Positions 39,268-51,788 of a stretch of DNA of 64,000 nucleotides are shown one piece after another. The stretch is from Azolla caroliniana. Its lineage: Eukaryota > Polypodiophyta. Made by a program: the position numbers and the translations under genes. The notes beneath the pieces were generated by a model, which saw nothing but the letters and a program-made list of their open reading frames with translations, did no database searches and was not told the DNA's origin. The stretch's first letter is position 1. Each line of letters begins with the position of its first letter. The stretch covers positions 2,418,001 through 2,482,000 of the forward strand of contig JBHGNT010000005.1 in assembly GCA_043228905.1 (NCBI GenBank). The letters are read 5' to 3'.

Positions 39268-39840
39268 TATTGAAGTTCAAGCATATTTATTCGATGCTAT
39301 GGTCATCAACAAATCAAAGAACATAAGAAGATTGGTGCTTAAGTAGATAAGGGCCAAAGTGACAATGTTTTCTACCATACAAACCATCTTTTCTAATATA
39401 CAGATGCAATTTGGACCTACTACACATAAGTGGACTGAAGCCTTTTCTCCATTTGATGTTCTGATTGGAGTAAGAGCATATATTGGGCAATAAGTTTTTA
39501 TGACTTTTGATGTACATGATAATAGTAGGTTAAATTACACCTACACAAAAATTGATTTGTTTTGTTTTTGTTTATAAAAAGAACAGAGGGTGTATCCACA
39601 AAAGGTGAACATTTTATGAAGGTTTTAGATTATGGAAAGGAGACTAGTATCTAGGTCAACTTGGAATCCTAGAGAACTTTATTGGAAAGTGTCGATTCAA
39701 GTTTGGATAAAACATGTGCTTTTTTTCCGAGATTGTCATGAAACTATTATGTGCTAGGTCGTGGAAGGAACGAGTTGTCAATGTTTTTGAATGTCGAATA
39801 AACCCATGTGCAAGACTTTCCTCGATGTATTCTCGAAGAG
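39268..39840. other. Intergenic sequence
   Basis: No convincing feature. It may include decayed gypsy P sequence on its right side. Confidence 0.4.
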
Positions 39841-39844
39841 CCTC

Positions 39845-40489
39845 AAGCTCAGTGGGTGATAAATTGTAAATTGAACCCCATGATGGCTCTTTTCCTAGTT
39901 AGAGATCAATAGGACAGTCGTACGACCGATGCTTTGGAAGAACACTAGCTTTGACTTTGTTGAAAACATTAGCATAGTCTTTGATATTTTTGGGAATTTG
40001 GATGTCTGAATTCCCTTGAGTGGCACTAGAAGGTGTCACTGATACTTGGTGCAATTGTTGCTGTGATGGCTGAAATTTGATGAAAAGGAGATGGTACATT
40101 GCTAGAACTATATTCTTCAAGAGAAATAATCCTGAGTTCAATCCTTGGCAATGATATTTTCTGCTGAAGGGTACCAAATTTCTCGCTTCCTCTAATCGAT
40201 TCTAGGGTTATGTAGCTCGAACCATGGCAAACCGAGGACAATTGGATGCCTAGGACTACGGATTATGTTAAAGGAAACTACACATCCTAAATCACCTAAG
40301 AGTATGTGTATTGGCTCAGACTCTTCGAATATCTTCCCGGAAGCTATGGGACGTCCATTAATCAGTACTACGGAAACTGGACAAGGAAGTGTACGCAAGG
40401 ATATTTGGTGTTTTTGGGCAAAATCTCTATCCATGAAACAAGAATTGGCTCCAGTATCTTCCATCACCCTATCTTTTATTCTTGGTTCT
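39845..40489 (-). pseudogene. Gypsy P protease and RT start
   Basis: The minus strand reads VMEDTGANSCFMDRDFA (DTGA protease active site), ISLRTLPCPVSVVLINGRPI, VSFNIIRSPRHPIVLGLPWF and ELHNPRID. After frame breaks come IPKNIKDYANVFNK, SVLPKHRSYDCPIDL and a trace of the EESLAHGFIRHS region. This is the part missing from gypsy A, and its last motif is where gypsy A begins. P and A are therefore complementary remnants of one family. No gag or PBS lies between the LTR part and the protease. Confidence 0.8.
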
Positions 40490-40711
40490 AACAGTTTGAT
40501 TCGAATTGATTTGAGAATACATGTATGCCCTTATTTATAGTTTCCTATAGAATAGCATAGAGATTCCTATAATGATCTAGAGTTTTTACAATAATCAATC
40601 TAATACAAAAAGTAGCTTTTATCCTCTCATATGACAATAAGCTATCTTAATGGTTGAGGTTTTCAATTATGGATTACAAGGTTCGAGGTTCAAGTCTGGG
40701 TGATGCCATTT
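40490..40711 (-). repeat. Partial LTR of gypsy P (gypsy A family, inverted)
   Basis: Minus-strand sequence parallels the LTRs of gypsy A: the TTGTAATCCATAATTGAAAAC block, TAGCTTATTGTCATATGA, the CTATAAATA box and AATCAATTCGAATCAA. It lacks both ends and, notably, the HSE array: CTCTAGATCATTATAG stands where A has about 80 bp of HSE units. A tRNA-like A/B-box pair lies at 40636-40700 on the plus strand. Confidence 0.7.
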
Positions 40712-41490
40712 GGGTTGTCCTTGATAGACTAACAAAATTGGCTAGATTTATTCCTACCAAAACCACAGTAACCGCTTATCAATTTGGGTCTTTAAGAAAC
40801 TAGAAACTACGTTGAGCATGAGTTCCGCAAATCATCCTCAGTCTTATGGACAAACAGAATGAGTTAAACAAATTATTGAGGACATGCTTCGAGCTTATGT
40901 AGCAAAAAGTCCTTCTAAGTGGGACACACAATTTTTTGCAAGACATGAACCAAATGTTGCATATTGCTAAAGACAATGTCAAGACAACTCAAGATCGTGC
41001 TCGATTTTATGTTGATTAGGAGAGATGTCCTCGTGCATTTACTATTGGTCAAAAAGTTTTTTTTGTGTCCCTACTGACTCTACGTCATTGTCTACTGGCA
41101 AGTGCGCTAAGTTAACCCCACGATATTGTGGCCCATCTGAAATCCTTAAATGAATTGGGTCATCTGCTTATCACCTTGCCTTACCCCGTAACGTTGGTAT
41201 TCGTCTTGTTTTTCACATCAGTCGTCTAAAACTATTTTTAGGCTCTAGTGATAACACCATCACAATCCAAGATCTTGTAACATTAGAGGAATTTTCTTAC
41301 AAACCTCATGTTCCTGAACGAATTCTTGATTCTCGTACTAAACATTTACGTTCTAAAGAGATTCAGCTATTCAAGATGTAATGGATGGATAAACCTATTG
41401 ATGATGCCACATGGGGACGCGAGCATATTCGTAAGGCACAATTTCCTCACTTTATATTGCAAGACATCAATTTTTTAAAGTAGGGGAGTA
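40712..41490 (+). pseudogene. Gypsy E integrase, C-terminal half
   Basis: VVLDRLTKLARFIPTKTTVTA, then (after a deletion of about 45 residues of the core) LSMSSANHPQSYGQTE, QIIEDMLRAYV, LTPRYCGPSEIL, FHISRLKLFLGS and, at the end, VPERILDSRTKHLRSKEIQ with WMDKPIDDATW, a chromodomain-like module of Ty3/gypsy chromoviruses. It has several stops. The purine tract AAAGTAGGGGAGTA (41477-41490) follows. Its 5' side is joined abruptly to gypsy P. Confidence 0.8.
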
Positions 41491-41964
41491 TGTTATGTAC
41501 ACATAACGTTGGTTAGGGTAGGTCATTAATATTTACATTAGTGAAGGGTATGTTCACTAATGTTAAAAAGGGGCTAATGTGATTGGATAGAAGGAATGAT
41601 AGGTGCATGCACTATCATGATTTGGGCAACCAATGAATGGAGACCCTTTTAGAAAGGCACATCTATTCAAGGGGCCTAGGAAAAGGTATAAATATGAGCC
41701 TTAGCTACCCTCATAAGAACATTACGTCGGAAGGTTGTTGTCTTAGACACCGATGGCGCGGGCTAGGCTTTCATCTCGGCGATCGTGTTCATCTCTTCCA
41801 AGGTATTAGTCATCCTAATATTCGGCGGTATGAGACGTTCGTGATAGGTTGGCTATGTCTAGATCATAGCTCAGGGGTGGTCGGGTGGAACGGGTTCTCC
41901 TATCCAATCTATTTTCCTTCTTTTACTTTACTTTGGTCTATTGATTAGTAATAGTCTTTTAACA
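41491..41964 (+). repeat. 3' LTR of gypsy E
   Basis: 474 bp from TGTTATGTAC, directly after the purine tract, to CTTTTAACA. It has a TATA-like GTATAAATATG (41689-41700). The 5' LTR is not present in the window. Its right end abuts copia G gag, so E probably inserted into G and later lost its left half. Confidence 0.75.
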
Positions 41965-42622
41965 CTCGACTTCGACCTCGTACCCAACTTTTCCCAATTT
42001 TGGGGACTTCTATTTCGGGCCCTTCCTCTGTTCATGTCACCTTCAAGTCAATAATTACCTCTTAGTCCTTGCAATGAGCTTCTTCATTCAACAAATTCGA
42101 CCTCACCTTCTCCAGGGATAGATGCTTCCCTTTTGGTCCGGCGTTGCCAAATGTGACAACGAGCGTCTCCCACCTGTCCGGAAAGGATCCCAACAACAAT
42201 AATGCTAATACCTCGTCGGTAAGAGGTACTTCTAGAGGTGGTTTGGTTGATCAATCCTTGGAAGGCATTCAAGTGCTCCGCCATGTTGGAGCCATCCTGA
42301 TACTAGAGTCATGATTTTTCGGAAACTCTATCGACAACAGTTTTGTTTTCGAACATAATGTCGATCTTCTCCCAGAGGATGTCCGCCTTGTTCTTTTCAT
42401 TAAAGTTGATATATAGACTCATGTTTATAAAATACCTTATATACGTTCCGGCCTTCAGATGAATGACTTCCAAGTGGATGCATTGATCTTGTCTGGCTTG
42501 GTCTTGTTGTATTGCACCGGCAACCATAAGTCTTTGCACAAAAGCATATCTCGTATCTTCGACTTCCACACTAAGTAGTTGGAGGCGGTTAACTTGAACA
42601 TGTCGTTGAATGAGTCTTCCAT
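41965..42622 (-). pseudogene. Copia G gag, truncated
   Basis: MEDSFNDMFKLTASNYLVWK, then DMLLCKDLWLPV, ADILWEKIDIMFENKT, and after a frame break MAEHLNAFQGLINQT and ISIIVVGILSGQVGDA. This matches the gag of Tork/Retrofit-type copia elements, and its Met lies 33 bases after the PBS. The pol part is lost where gypsy E abuts. Confidence 0.75.
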
Positions 42623-42669
42623 TTTCTTTCCTTGCTTGAAGGTTATGAACCTTCGCTTCGATACCAGTT

Positions 42670-43212
42670 TGTTGAAAAATGGGTCTTGGCCACAACCGAG
42701 ATTCAAGTGCAAAAGGAGACAGAACAAAACACAAAAAGTTGGACACAAGATATTTTAGCGTGGAAAACCCGAAATGGGAAAAAACCACGAGAGCACACAT
42801 ACTCCGAACTGAATCACTATGATGGGAGGAATACATCAAGAAACTTCAAGGCAACGACCTTGAAGTTCTTCTTCGTCACAAACGGATGTGGAGTTACTCA
42901 CACACTCTCCCACACTCTAGTTACAGAGGCAACTACTCACTGTACCTACTTACAACAATAATGGTAATACACTCTATCATAACTACTTGCCCAAACTATA
43001 TTTATACTCATACACTATATTAGCTATTTACAAATATAGCCCACTAAGGGCACATTGAGGCTATTTACAAATCTATTCTCGAGTCGGCCGAATCGATTAT
43101 TCGGTTTGTCAATTTTTTTGCTCAATCGATTTTCGGCCTTGGCGAGTTGCCCATTGACTTCATCCGACTCGACTCAAGCTCTTCCCATCCGGAGGGACTA
43201 GCTTTCCCAACA
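42670..43212 (-). repeat. 5' LTR of copia G
   Basis: 543 bp, TGTTGAAAAATGG to CTTTCCCAACA on the plus strand. The PBS (42655-42666, TGGTATCGAAGC on the minus strand, two bases different from the usual TGGTATCAGAGC) follows the LTR after three bases. Confidence 0.75.
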
Positions 43213-43540
43213 TAAAAGAGACTCGTGTCTTTATTTTCTTTGTTTATTTTTTCTCCTCGTTAAATTCATTAGAAATGACCACATCAACTACCTCATGTTT
43301 GCCCTTCTTGGTCTATCACTTTCTTTGTCCTTGCTTTCATTGGCCTCCTCCTTATGTGTTGTTCCATCGTCTTTATCCTAATAAGGATTAACTTCATCAT
43401 TTTCATTTAGGTCTAATTTGGTCTTAATGTTATTTTCAATTGATGGATCTATATCATACCCATTGATAACATCCTCAATTGATGGATCATGAGTGTATGT
43501 GAATTGAATATCCTTCTTCCAATGGGTCGAGGTGCATAAT
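43213..43540. other. Intergenic sequence
   Basis: No gene recognised. GATGGATC phrases repeat twice (43440-43490). Confidence 0.4.
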
Positions 43541-43549
43541 TTAACATTG

Positions 43550-44289
43550 TCATATTTTTCTTTCTAAAAAACATATCCTTCCGTTAGTTTTAAAAAGGCA
43601 TATCAACGACTGAATACGACAATCACTACCCATGGATCCTTCTCCATTTAAAATTGCCCATATTGCCAATATGGGTCCACAAATCATACCATTACACCAC
43701 GTAAGACCAAAACTGTTGAGCCCACTTATTTTACCAAAAGGAGAGATGATTGGGAGATATATAGCCTCCAATCTGTGACTTTCAGCATACATGCTTAACA
43801 TCACTACATATCCTACTATTGTATCAGGATCCAATTTGATAGCTTCATTCAAGCACAATTTCCCCATATTTATAATACCAAAGCATCTACATGCTATCAA
43901 TAAGGTCAACCAAGTACATATCTGCTGCTTTTGTCATTGTTCGAAGCATCAACTCAACCTCTTTAAGACAACCAAATTGCCCAAGTAGTTTAACCATGCA
44001 ATAATAATCTCAATACAATCATACCCTTCTTAAACATTTTCTGCATCTTTTGAAGCTCACAAAATACTAGTAAATGCAGCATTAATTGGAATTAATCCCT
44101 GTTGTTCCATCTCTTTCAGGCAATGCCTTGCTACTGTGTGCCTATCATGTAGAGAGACGTCCATGAAACCCTGTCATGAAATGGTAGTATATTGAACATT
44201 CGGTAAGACTCTTCCAACTTTCTACATGCTGCATACATGTTAATGAGCAAATTGCTTATAGCAACTGAATCAAATCCATGCACAAGATT

Positions 44290-44290
<1 letters not shown>
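43550..44290 (-). pseudogene. PPR pseudogene, last repeats and E domain
   Basis: On the minus strand, HGFDSVAISNLLINMYAACRKLEES (in part) and HDRVSWTSL are PLS-type PPR repeats. Further on, LIACRCFGIINMGKLCLNEAIKLDPDTIVGYVVMLSMYAE (in part) is the E domain that follows the repeats in organelle RNA-editing PPR proteins. Frames shift between these pieces. The upstream part of the protein lies beyond the HSP70 pieces at 45165-46060. Confidence 0.75.
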
Positions 44291-45164
<874 letters not shown>

Positions 45165-45165
<1 letters not shown>

Positions 45166-46060
45166 CATGTATCAGACTTGCCTGTTTCACAGCTCCCATA
45201 TAAGAAGTTTGTGGGGATAACAAAAACCCCGCAGCAACAACAACAGCATAACAGTAAGGAGCCATGGCCATGGCTCACAAACACCATCTGAGCTTTTTCC
45301 AAATCATCCCATTTGGCATACATGTCAACGAAAGCATTCCCAAGCATAACATTCTCTTCCAATAATCTTTTACAAATTATCTCACCATGGATTTGTTTAC
45401 CCTTACGAAACTCACTATACATATTCCACATCCCTATATATCTCTAAATCGAAGCTTTGAAAATATTTCTTGTGCCTCACCAAGTAAACCAAAAAAAATC
45501 TCCGTGGGATTGTGCTCAACATATCCTATAATCAATGCATTCCACGAGAGAACATCTCTGATTGCAAGAGTATCAAATACATCGTGTGCTTGTAATAGAG
45601 TGCAACACCTAGCATACATCCCTATCACACTATTTCCAATACAAATATCACTTTCGAAACCATCCCATACAATCTTTGCATACGGTCTTCGTACTTTCTC
45701 AACGTCTCCTACTCTTCCACATGCTTTCAAGCATCACGAATACGTTACAACATTTGGTGGAACAATCGCCTCCAATTTCATTTGCCGAATACATTTCAAA
45801 ACTTCATTGAAAGGTCCATGTTCGGTGTATCCCGCAATCAATGTATTCCATGATACATAGATATGAACCATTTCAATGCTTCTTCAGCATGCTCATGTTT
45901 AGCATAATTTGCAATCAACACGTTGCAAGCTATTCCATAGGTAGAAACCAAAGTAGTTGCATCCGGAGACAAGCCCTCGCAACTCATAGCTTTGAACCAT
46001 TTCAATCCTTCTTCAACATGCTCATAGTCAACAACACATAAGACCTACTACCAAATGTAT
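45165..46060 (-). pseudogene. PPR pseudogene, upstream repeats
   Basis: Several PLS-type repeats are visible: ACGRVGDVEKVRRPYAKIVWDG, DICIGNSVIGMYARCCTLLQAHDVF (in part), RDVLSWNALIIGYVEH, then GKQIHGEIICKRLLEENVMLGNAFVDMYAKWDDLEKAQMVF (in part). Further left of the start (45840-46060), EEALKWF-like phrases continue. It has stops and frame changes. It is the 5' part of the gene that ends at 43550. Confidence 0.75.
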
Positions 46061-46149
46061 ACATCCTAATACAACACCTTTTGACAGTTTGTCTCCACTC
46101 ATCCTCACCAAAAAAATGAGAAAACCACTCCCCAAATTTGAAAAGTAAA

Positions 46150-47343
46150 TGAAAACAAAATCAAGCCTCCCTATCACTCCCTAGAATTGTTGCATCATCC
46201 ATTAACATGATCCATCTCTACCACAAACTTAGACTAAAAAGATTTTCTTATGAGGATGGCTTCCTCAAGCAAAGCCGAACCAAACAACCTTAATGTTCTT
46301 ATTCCCTCATCCTTCACATCCATAAACTACACAATAAGAACCACACCGATATAATCAGAACATCCATGAAAAACTAATTATTATGAACTAATCGTATTCC
46401 CTTCCTTAAATCTTCTCCACTCCTAACCAAAGGAACATGCTTTCACGCTATGTCACTTGAATATGAGATTGGATGAAGAACAAATAATGACACGAAGAGT
46501 AGCATACAATAAATGTGATCCAACCTCCCTATCACTCCATATAATTGCTTCCTCCTCCCATATCATCATCCTACTCCAACAACAACAAAAAATTATTATT
46601 ATGTTGTTCAAGTCTACGGATGACTTCCCCAAGCAAAGCTAATCCTTAAACCCCCTCAATGTCCAATCTAATAGTATTAGTAAATGCTTCATTCACCATC
46701 AACATCTGTCCATGGTAACTGCCCAACGGTAGTGCACCATAGTCCATCAGCTACATAATAAAATCTATCAAAAAGTGCCAACCAAAGCGAAGTAAGTTAT
46801 AATAGAAATATATAAAATAAACCTCCCTGTCACTCCATAGAAATGCTTCCTCCTCCCATAACCTCATCCTTCTTCAATAAAAAAGCGCATTATTATGCTT
46901 TTCAAGTCTATTGATGACTTCCCCAAGCAAAGTTGATCCTAAAACCCCCTCAATGTCCAGTCTAATAGTAATAGTAAATGCTTCATCCACCATCGCCATC
47001 TGTTCAAGGTAACTGCCCAGCGGCAATGCATCATAGTCCATCTGGTACATAATAAAAACCTGCCAAAAAGTATCAAACACTACAAATTAAGTTATAATAG
47101 AATTATATAAAATAACCTCCCTGTCACTCCATAGAAATGTTTTGTCCTCCCATAGCAACATCCTTCTCCAACAAAGAATAGAATTATTATGTTTTTCAAT
47201 TATACAGATGACTTCCCAAAGCAAAGTTGATCCTTAAACCCCCACGTTGTTCAATCTATAGTACTAATAAATGTGACATCCACCATCAACATATGTCCAT
47301 GATAACTGCCCAACATCAGTACATTGTAATCCATAAGCTACAC
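46150..47343 (-). repeat. Tandem array of about 300-bp units
   Basis: Three clear units begin near 46510, 46825 and 47115, and a decayed one near 46160. Shared marks are CCTCCCTRTCACTCC, GACTTCCCCAAGCAAAG, CCCCCTCAATGTCC and CATAGTCCAT. On the minus strand two units encode MDY-ALPLGSY, then EAFT-TIRLDIEGV. I do not recognise this peptide. A TATGTAG acceptor-like site precedes it in each clear unit. The last unit is interrupted by the hAT-like element. Confidence 0.7.
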
Positions 47344-48165
47344 CAAGGTTGTTAGGTACAGTACAGATACCATACGTATTTAACGTATTAATACCCGTAT
47401 AGTACCTCCCAATTTAAAAATACGTTTTCTTAATATGTTAAATACTTATAAAATACGTTAAATACGTTTTACGTATAGTACGTTAAATACTTCTAGAATT
47501 TGAAAATTACTTACCTTTCAAAAAAATATCTATAATATTGTAAAAAACATCTATGTTTACACAATTTTGTGATGTACAATATAGTTCTACATCCTAAAAT
47601 GCATATAAGACATTTGAACATTTCACATCCTAAAATACTTGTAGTAATATGGATGTCGACATTCCCTTATTCTATAAATCAGTGTAAGTGTGTATCACGA
47701 TGTTCTACTTCAAATTGTAATTATTTACAATTATGCCTTCATAGATTGAGGAATTGTCTACGATTATCACGCTTATGATAGGTTTCTCTTTTCTTCATTT
47801 TCTTCTTCTTCTTCTTCTATCTTTTGCGATTATCACACTCAAGACAGGTTTATGTCTTCTTTTCTCTCTTCTTCTTCTTCTTCTTCTTCTTCTTCTTCAT
47901 CTTCTTCTTCTTCATCGTCATCTCTTCTATTCTTCTTCCTTCCTTCCTTTGGCTTCATTTTCACTAAAAAAAAAATTTCTTTTGCTTTTTGTTAGGGTTT
48001 TTCTTACATTTTCTTTATAAATACGTATTATACCTGTTTTTTTATAAATACGTTAAATACCGTATTGGACAAACGTACATGATGTTTGACTGAACAACAT
48101 TGAGGTATAATATGTACTGTACAAATGATGAGGTATTATACGTATTTAAACCATAGTTCCTAATA

Positions 48166-48213
48166 TTCGCGTACGTCCAATTTACTGGACGTACGCGAAC
48201 GTTTGCAAACGTA
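48166..48213. repeat. Palindromes within the nested hAT-like element
   Basis: TTCGCGTACGTCCA and its exact inverse complement are separated by 6 bases (48166-48199). A perfect 14-base palindrome, ACGTTTGCAAACGT, follows directly at 48199-48212. Confidence 0.85.
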
Positions 48214-48532
48214 CGCGTATGATACGCGATATTCGTTTGGCTTCTTCTTTTTTTGACTTTTTTTTGGTTTTTTTTATTTTTGATATTCATAATATTTTGT
48301 GAATAGAAGTGACATCTGACACACATACACACACTCTCTCTCTCTCACACGAGAACTGACAGATTTTCTCTCTTTACAAAATCTAGATATCTAATATACA
48401 TATTACATACTCCCTCACACAGACAAAACCCATAGCTCCTCTCTCTCTCTCTCTCTCTCTAGAGTCTAGATATACACTCAATCACTGTCTCCTCACACAT
48501 GCAAAACAAGGCTTCTCTCTCTAGACCACACA

Positions 48533-48604
<72 letters not shown>

Positions 48605-48607
48605 TAC
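48533..48607. repeat. Compound TC/AC microsatellite
   Basis: A long TC run passes into AC, inside the nested hAT-like element. Confidence 0.95.
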
Positions 48608-48829
48608 ACACTATGTACACCATATACACCATATGTATATATAATATATCTATGTACCACGTATGGATTTCAATCATACTTGGAACCTTTTCACGTATGA
48701 GTATGATACGAATATTGGCGTTTGAGTATGACACGAATGGGACGTATGGCTAGAACTATGATTTAAACGTTAAATACGGGTACGTAAACAACCATGAGCT
48801 ACACAATGAAACATGTCAAAAAGTATCCT

Positions 48830-49300
48830 TGTACAAGGTAGAGCAATGTGCGGAAATATTGTGTGTTGGAGAATAGAATTGAAGTAGTTCTCCTGAACAT
48901 TTCGAGTGGTAAATATTTTAAAAAATCCTTTGTTTGGAATATTGTTTCGATTAATGCTTTATGGGTGTGGTGGAAGTGTCGGTGCAACAGAAAATATGAA
49001 GGTATCAAGTATAATGTGGTGGATATGATTAAGATGTTCTAGGACAACTTGGTACACACAATTAAAGGGAGAGTATGATAATATCAAAGGAATAATGGAA
49101 AAGGTGCATAAGAAAAGAAGGAAAATTCGTAAAATATGGTGGCCAATACCTTTGTGGTTGGATGGGCCTCATGAAGATCTTTGGAATTATGTGCCACCAC
49201 GATGGTTGTTTCCTCCGCCTAGTCCTTTCTTATTTCAATCTTAAATTGGGATGTAATATGCTTCCTTCACATTGTCATTTTTTTTTTTTTTTCCAAAATG
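48830..49300 (+). mobile_element. LINE C-terminal fragment
   Basis: KKSFVWNIVSINALWVWWKCR, then VHTIKGEYDNIKGIMEK, KKRRKIRKIWWPIPLWLDGP (each in part) and NYVPPRWLFPPP. The KGEYD-IKG phrase places it in the family of 3335-4120. A T-rich run interrupts its 3'UTR at about 49277. Confidence 0.65.
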
Positions 49301-49394
49301 AAGCTACTTTCCCATTAGTTAGGAAGGATTATTACATAGAGAGTCTACAAGGAGACTTATACACACATCGGGGAGTCTTCCTCAGATCAAGTAA
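49301..49394. other. LINE 3' flank
   Basis: Short non-coding stretch between two LINE copies in opposite orientation. Confidence 0.4.
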
Positions 49395-50460
49395 AAGAAG
49401 ATGAGCCTACTTACAATGCCTTGCGACCTAACTTAATGTAAGAAGCTACCTATATCTAAGGCGATGCCCTTCAATGTTGCCTAGTACGAGTCGGCTCTTG
49501 GGGCCGACAACGAAGAGAGGGTGGCAGGTGAGTAGGAAACAACCAACATGGGGGCTGGTAGTTCCACCTCGGGCCACTCCCGCCTTGCATCACCATAGGT
49601 GTGTTCCGCCATTTCTGCCAAAAGCGCAAACGGGCAGAGACCACGTCGTTGGAGTGGCTGCAAATCTCTTCCAGTTGCCCTCGTAGGCAGCTGATAATTG
49701 CGAACCATATGTCCATGATCATTTCCTCCAAGGGTCGTACCGTACCGTGGAAAACCTTGAGGCAACACGCTTTCCATATATACCATAAGGTGAAACCTGC
49801 AATCAACATCCAAATTTCTAGAAACCTAGGGGATGCGGGCTGCAAGCCTCTTTTGAAACGGATCTTGACGATTTTGCCTCTCATGCATACATAACACCAA
49901 CTATCCGCATTGTCCGACAGACAATGTCTCAGAGTCTCAATAGGTCGAGAGCACAGTGGGTAGCCTAACGGGCCGCCACATTTATCTAGTTATTCGCCAA
50001 CGGGCACCACATTATGACCGATCTGCCACCAAAAGAGCTTGATCTTTTCAGGCATGTGGAGACGCCAGAGACCCTTCCAAAAGGTAATGAGCGCCTCATC
50101 GGGGATGCCCAATGTTCGCCAGCCATTGCAAAGGGGGCTGCCTGGCTGCAGTTGTAAAGTCCGACCCAATTTAGTGGTGTAATCGAAGAAGTGATGGAGT
50201 CTATTGTCATGTTTCCATCTGAAATCCCCTGGGTCCCAATCCAGATCGACAAGGGGGCGACAGCTGTATACCCTTAATCTCCAATGGGGTTCCACCTTAG
50301 CAACATCCGGGTCTGTCTTCCAGATGTTGTTAACATGTGCCACCACTCGGGTTGGGTGCCAAGAGCCCCTGCTCTGACTGTCCCCAAAAACTGTATCTCT
50401 CCCGATCCGCTCACACCCTTTAGCGACTTGACCATTCCAACCTTATAGAACACGGCTTTC
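49395..50460 (-). mobile_element. LINE C-terminus, best-preserved copy
   Basis: Longest LINE remnant here. The minus strand reads DPDVAKVEPHWRLRVYSC, FWKGLWRLHMPEKIKLFWWQI (the zinc-binding region of LINE RT proteins), SWCYVCMRGKIVK, IWMLIAGFTLWYIWKACC, EMIMDIWFAIISCLRGQLEE, DVVSARLRFWQKWRNTPMV and NYQPPCWLFPTHL. One stop and one frame change are seen. The RT itself is absent, so it is 5'-truncated. It is the reference for reading the split copies at 15735/35511 and 35805. Confidence 0.8.
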
Positions 50461-51376
50461 TTGTCATAAACTAGAAATACACTTCTTTAGTTGCTTATAA
50501 ACGTTAAGCTCGAAGGTCGTAGCATACAATTGCATGTAAACCCTCATGCTTTGCTTGAATGGAATCTACTATTATAATATCGATGCCACCAAAAAATTTG
50601 TTAGTTTTCTAAAAAGTCCACTAGACCAAACAAGACTATGAGCAAGATGAATTGAGGAACAAGATTGAATAGACTAGGAAAAAATAGAACAAGTACAATG
50701 TTTTTAGTTTCAACACCAAAGGTAAGATTCCCCTTCCCTTTATACATTCACAAAAGTGATGCATCACTATGCATGCTATCCAATATACAATTGTCAATTC
50801 TCTAGAATCTTCCACTAATCCTTATAATAACCAATAGTCAATAATAGCTTTCCACTAGCCCTTTTGATATAGCATATATTTGCTCATGTTTTAATCACTA
50901 TACACAATCTCCCCATCTCGTGTTAAATTTTAAGAAGAGCAGACTTACAGGTAACAAGAATGGAAATCCCAAACCATATCCTGTGCATTGTGGAGGTGGT
51001 CAGTTGGTTCTAAAGTGGTCTTAGACAATGGTACCACTTCCATGAGAACAGATGTCAAAGTTACCAACCTACCTTTTTTGAAATCGAGGATTTCATCAAC
51101 CACCTCATCTCCTTTACTTTCACCATGGGTGTTAATAGAGAGTAGATATCATGCAACATGGGCATATTCTGTAATACAATTCCAACAATGATGTGTGGAA
51201 CACATTGTGATTTTAAAAAGGTGTGGGAAAGGTGAGTTGTGAATTGGGAGTGAAACGAAGACTTATCAAAATCAAAAACTTGCTACTAGAATTACAAAGA
51301 CATGTTGCTTTCCTCATCATCTTCTTAAGATGGCAATTGTTCACACACTCCACTATTGCATGTACTAGTACTATGA
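50461..51376. other. Intergenic AT-rich sequence
   Basis: No feature recognised. Confidence 0.5.
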
Positions 51377-51788
51377 AGAACAAAGAAGTGTACCTTGGTA
51401 TGAACAACATTATTTACAATATTCTATGTAGTGATCAAAATATACAAACTCAAGACCATTGTTACAGGAGGTAAAAAAATTGGCATTGCAACAAGCACTT
51501 CTCCATATTCTTGACGAAGGATCAATCATGTGCAATAGATGAACCAAGCAAACTTTTCTTCTTTATGTATTTCTTTTCCAAGAACAAAGAAGTGTACCTT
51601 GGTATGAACTACATTGTTTACAATATTCTACATTGACCAAAATATACAAAGTCAAGATCATCTACAAGAGACAAACATATTGCCATTGCAAAAGACACTT
51701 CTTCCATATTCTTAACGAAGGATATGTCATGTGTGTAATTGATGAAACAAGCAAACTTCTCTTCTTCATATAATTCTTTTTCATAAAA
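51377..51788. repeat. 204-bp tandem duplication
   Basis: AGAACAAAGAAGTGTACC at 51377 and again at 51581 start two copies that stay similar to TCTTCT...ATTTCTTTT / ATTCTTTTTC at their ends. Divergence is moderate by eye. Non-coding. Confidence 0.8.

Larger units (their letters stand above)
48152..48760. mobile_element. hAT-like element nested in the outer one
   Basis: 609 bp, ends CATAGTTC and GAACTATG (perfect inverted 8 bp), 8-bp duplication ATTTAAAC at 48144-48151 and 48761-48768. It includes strong palindromes near its left end and TC/CA microsatellites. Confidence 0.75.
47344..48796. mobile_element. hAT-like non-autonomous element, outer
   Basis: Ends CAAGGTTGTT and AACAACCATG (inverted, one mismatch), with the 8-bp duplication AGCTACAC at 47336-47343 and 48797-48804, as for hAT elements. 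The arms are rich in TACGTATTTAACG-type motifs that pair across the element. It codes for no transposase. It contains CTT-rich microsatellites (47800-47925) and a second hAT-like element. Confidence 0.75.
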
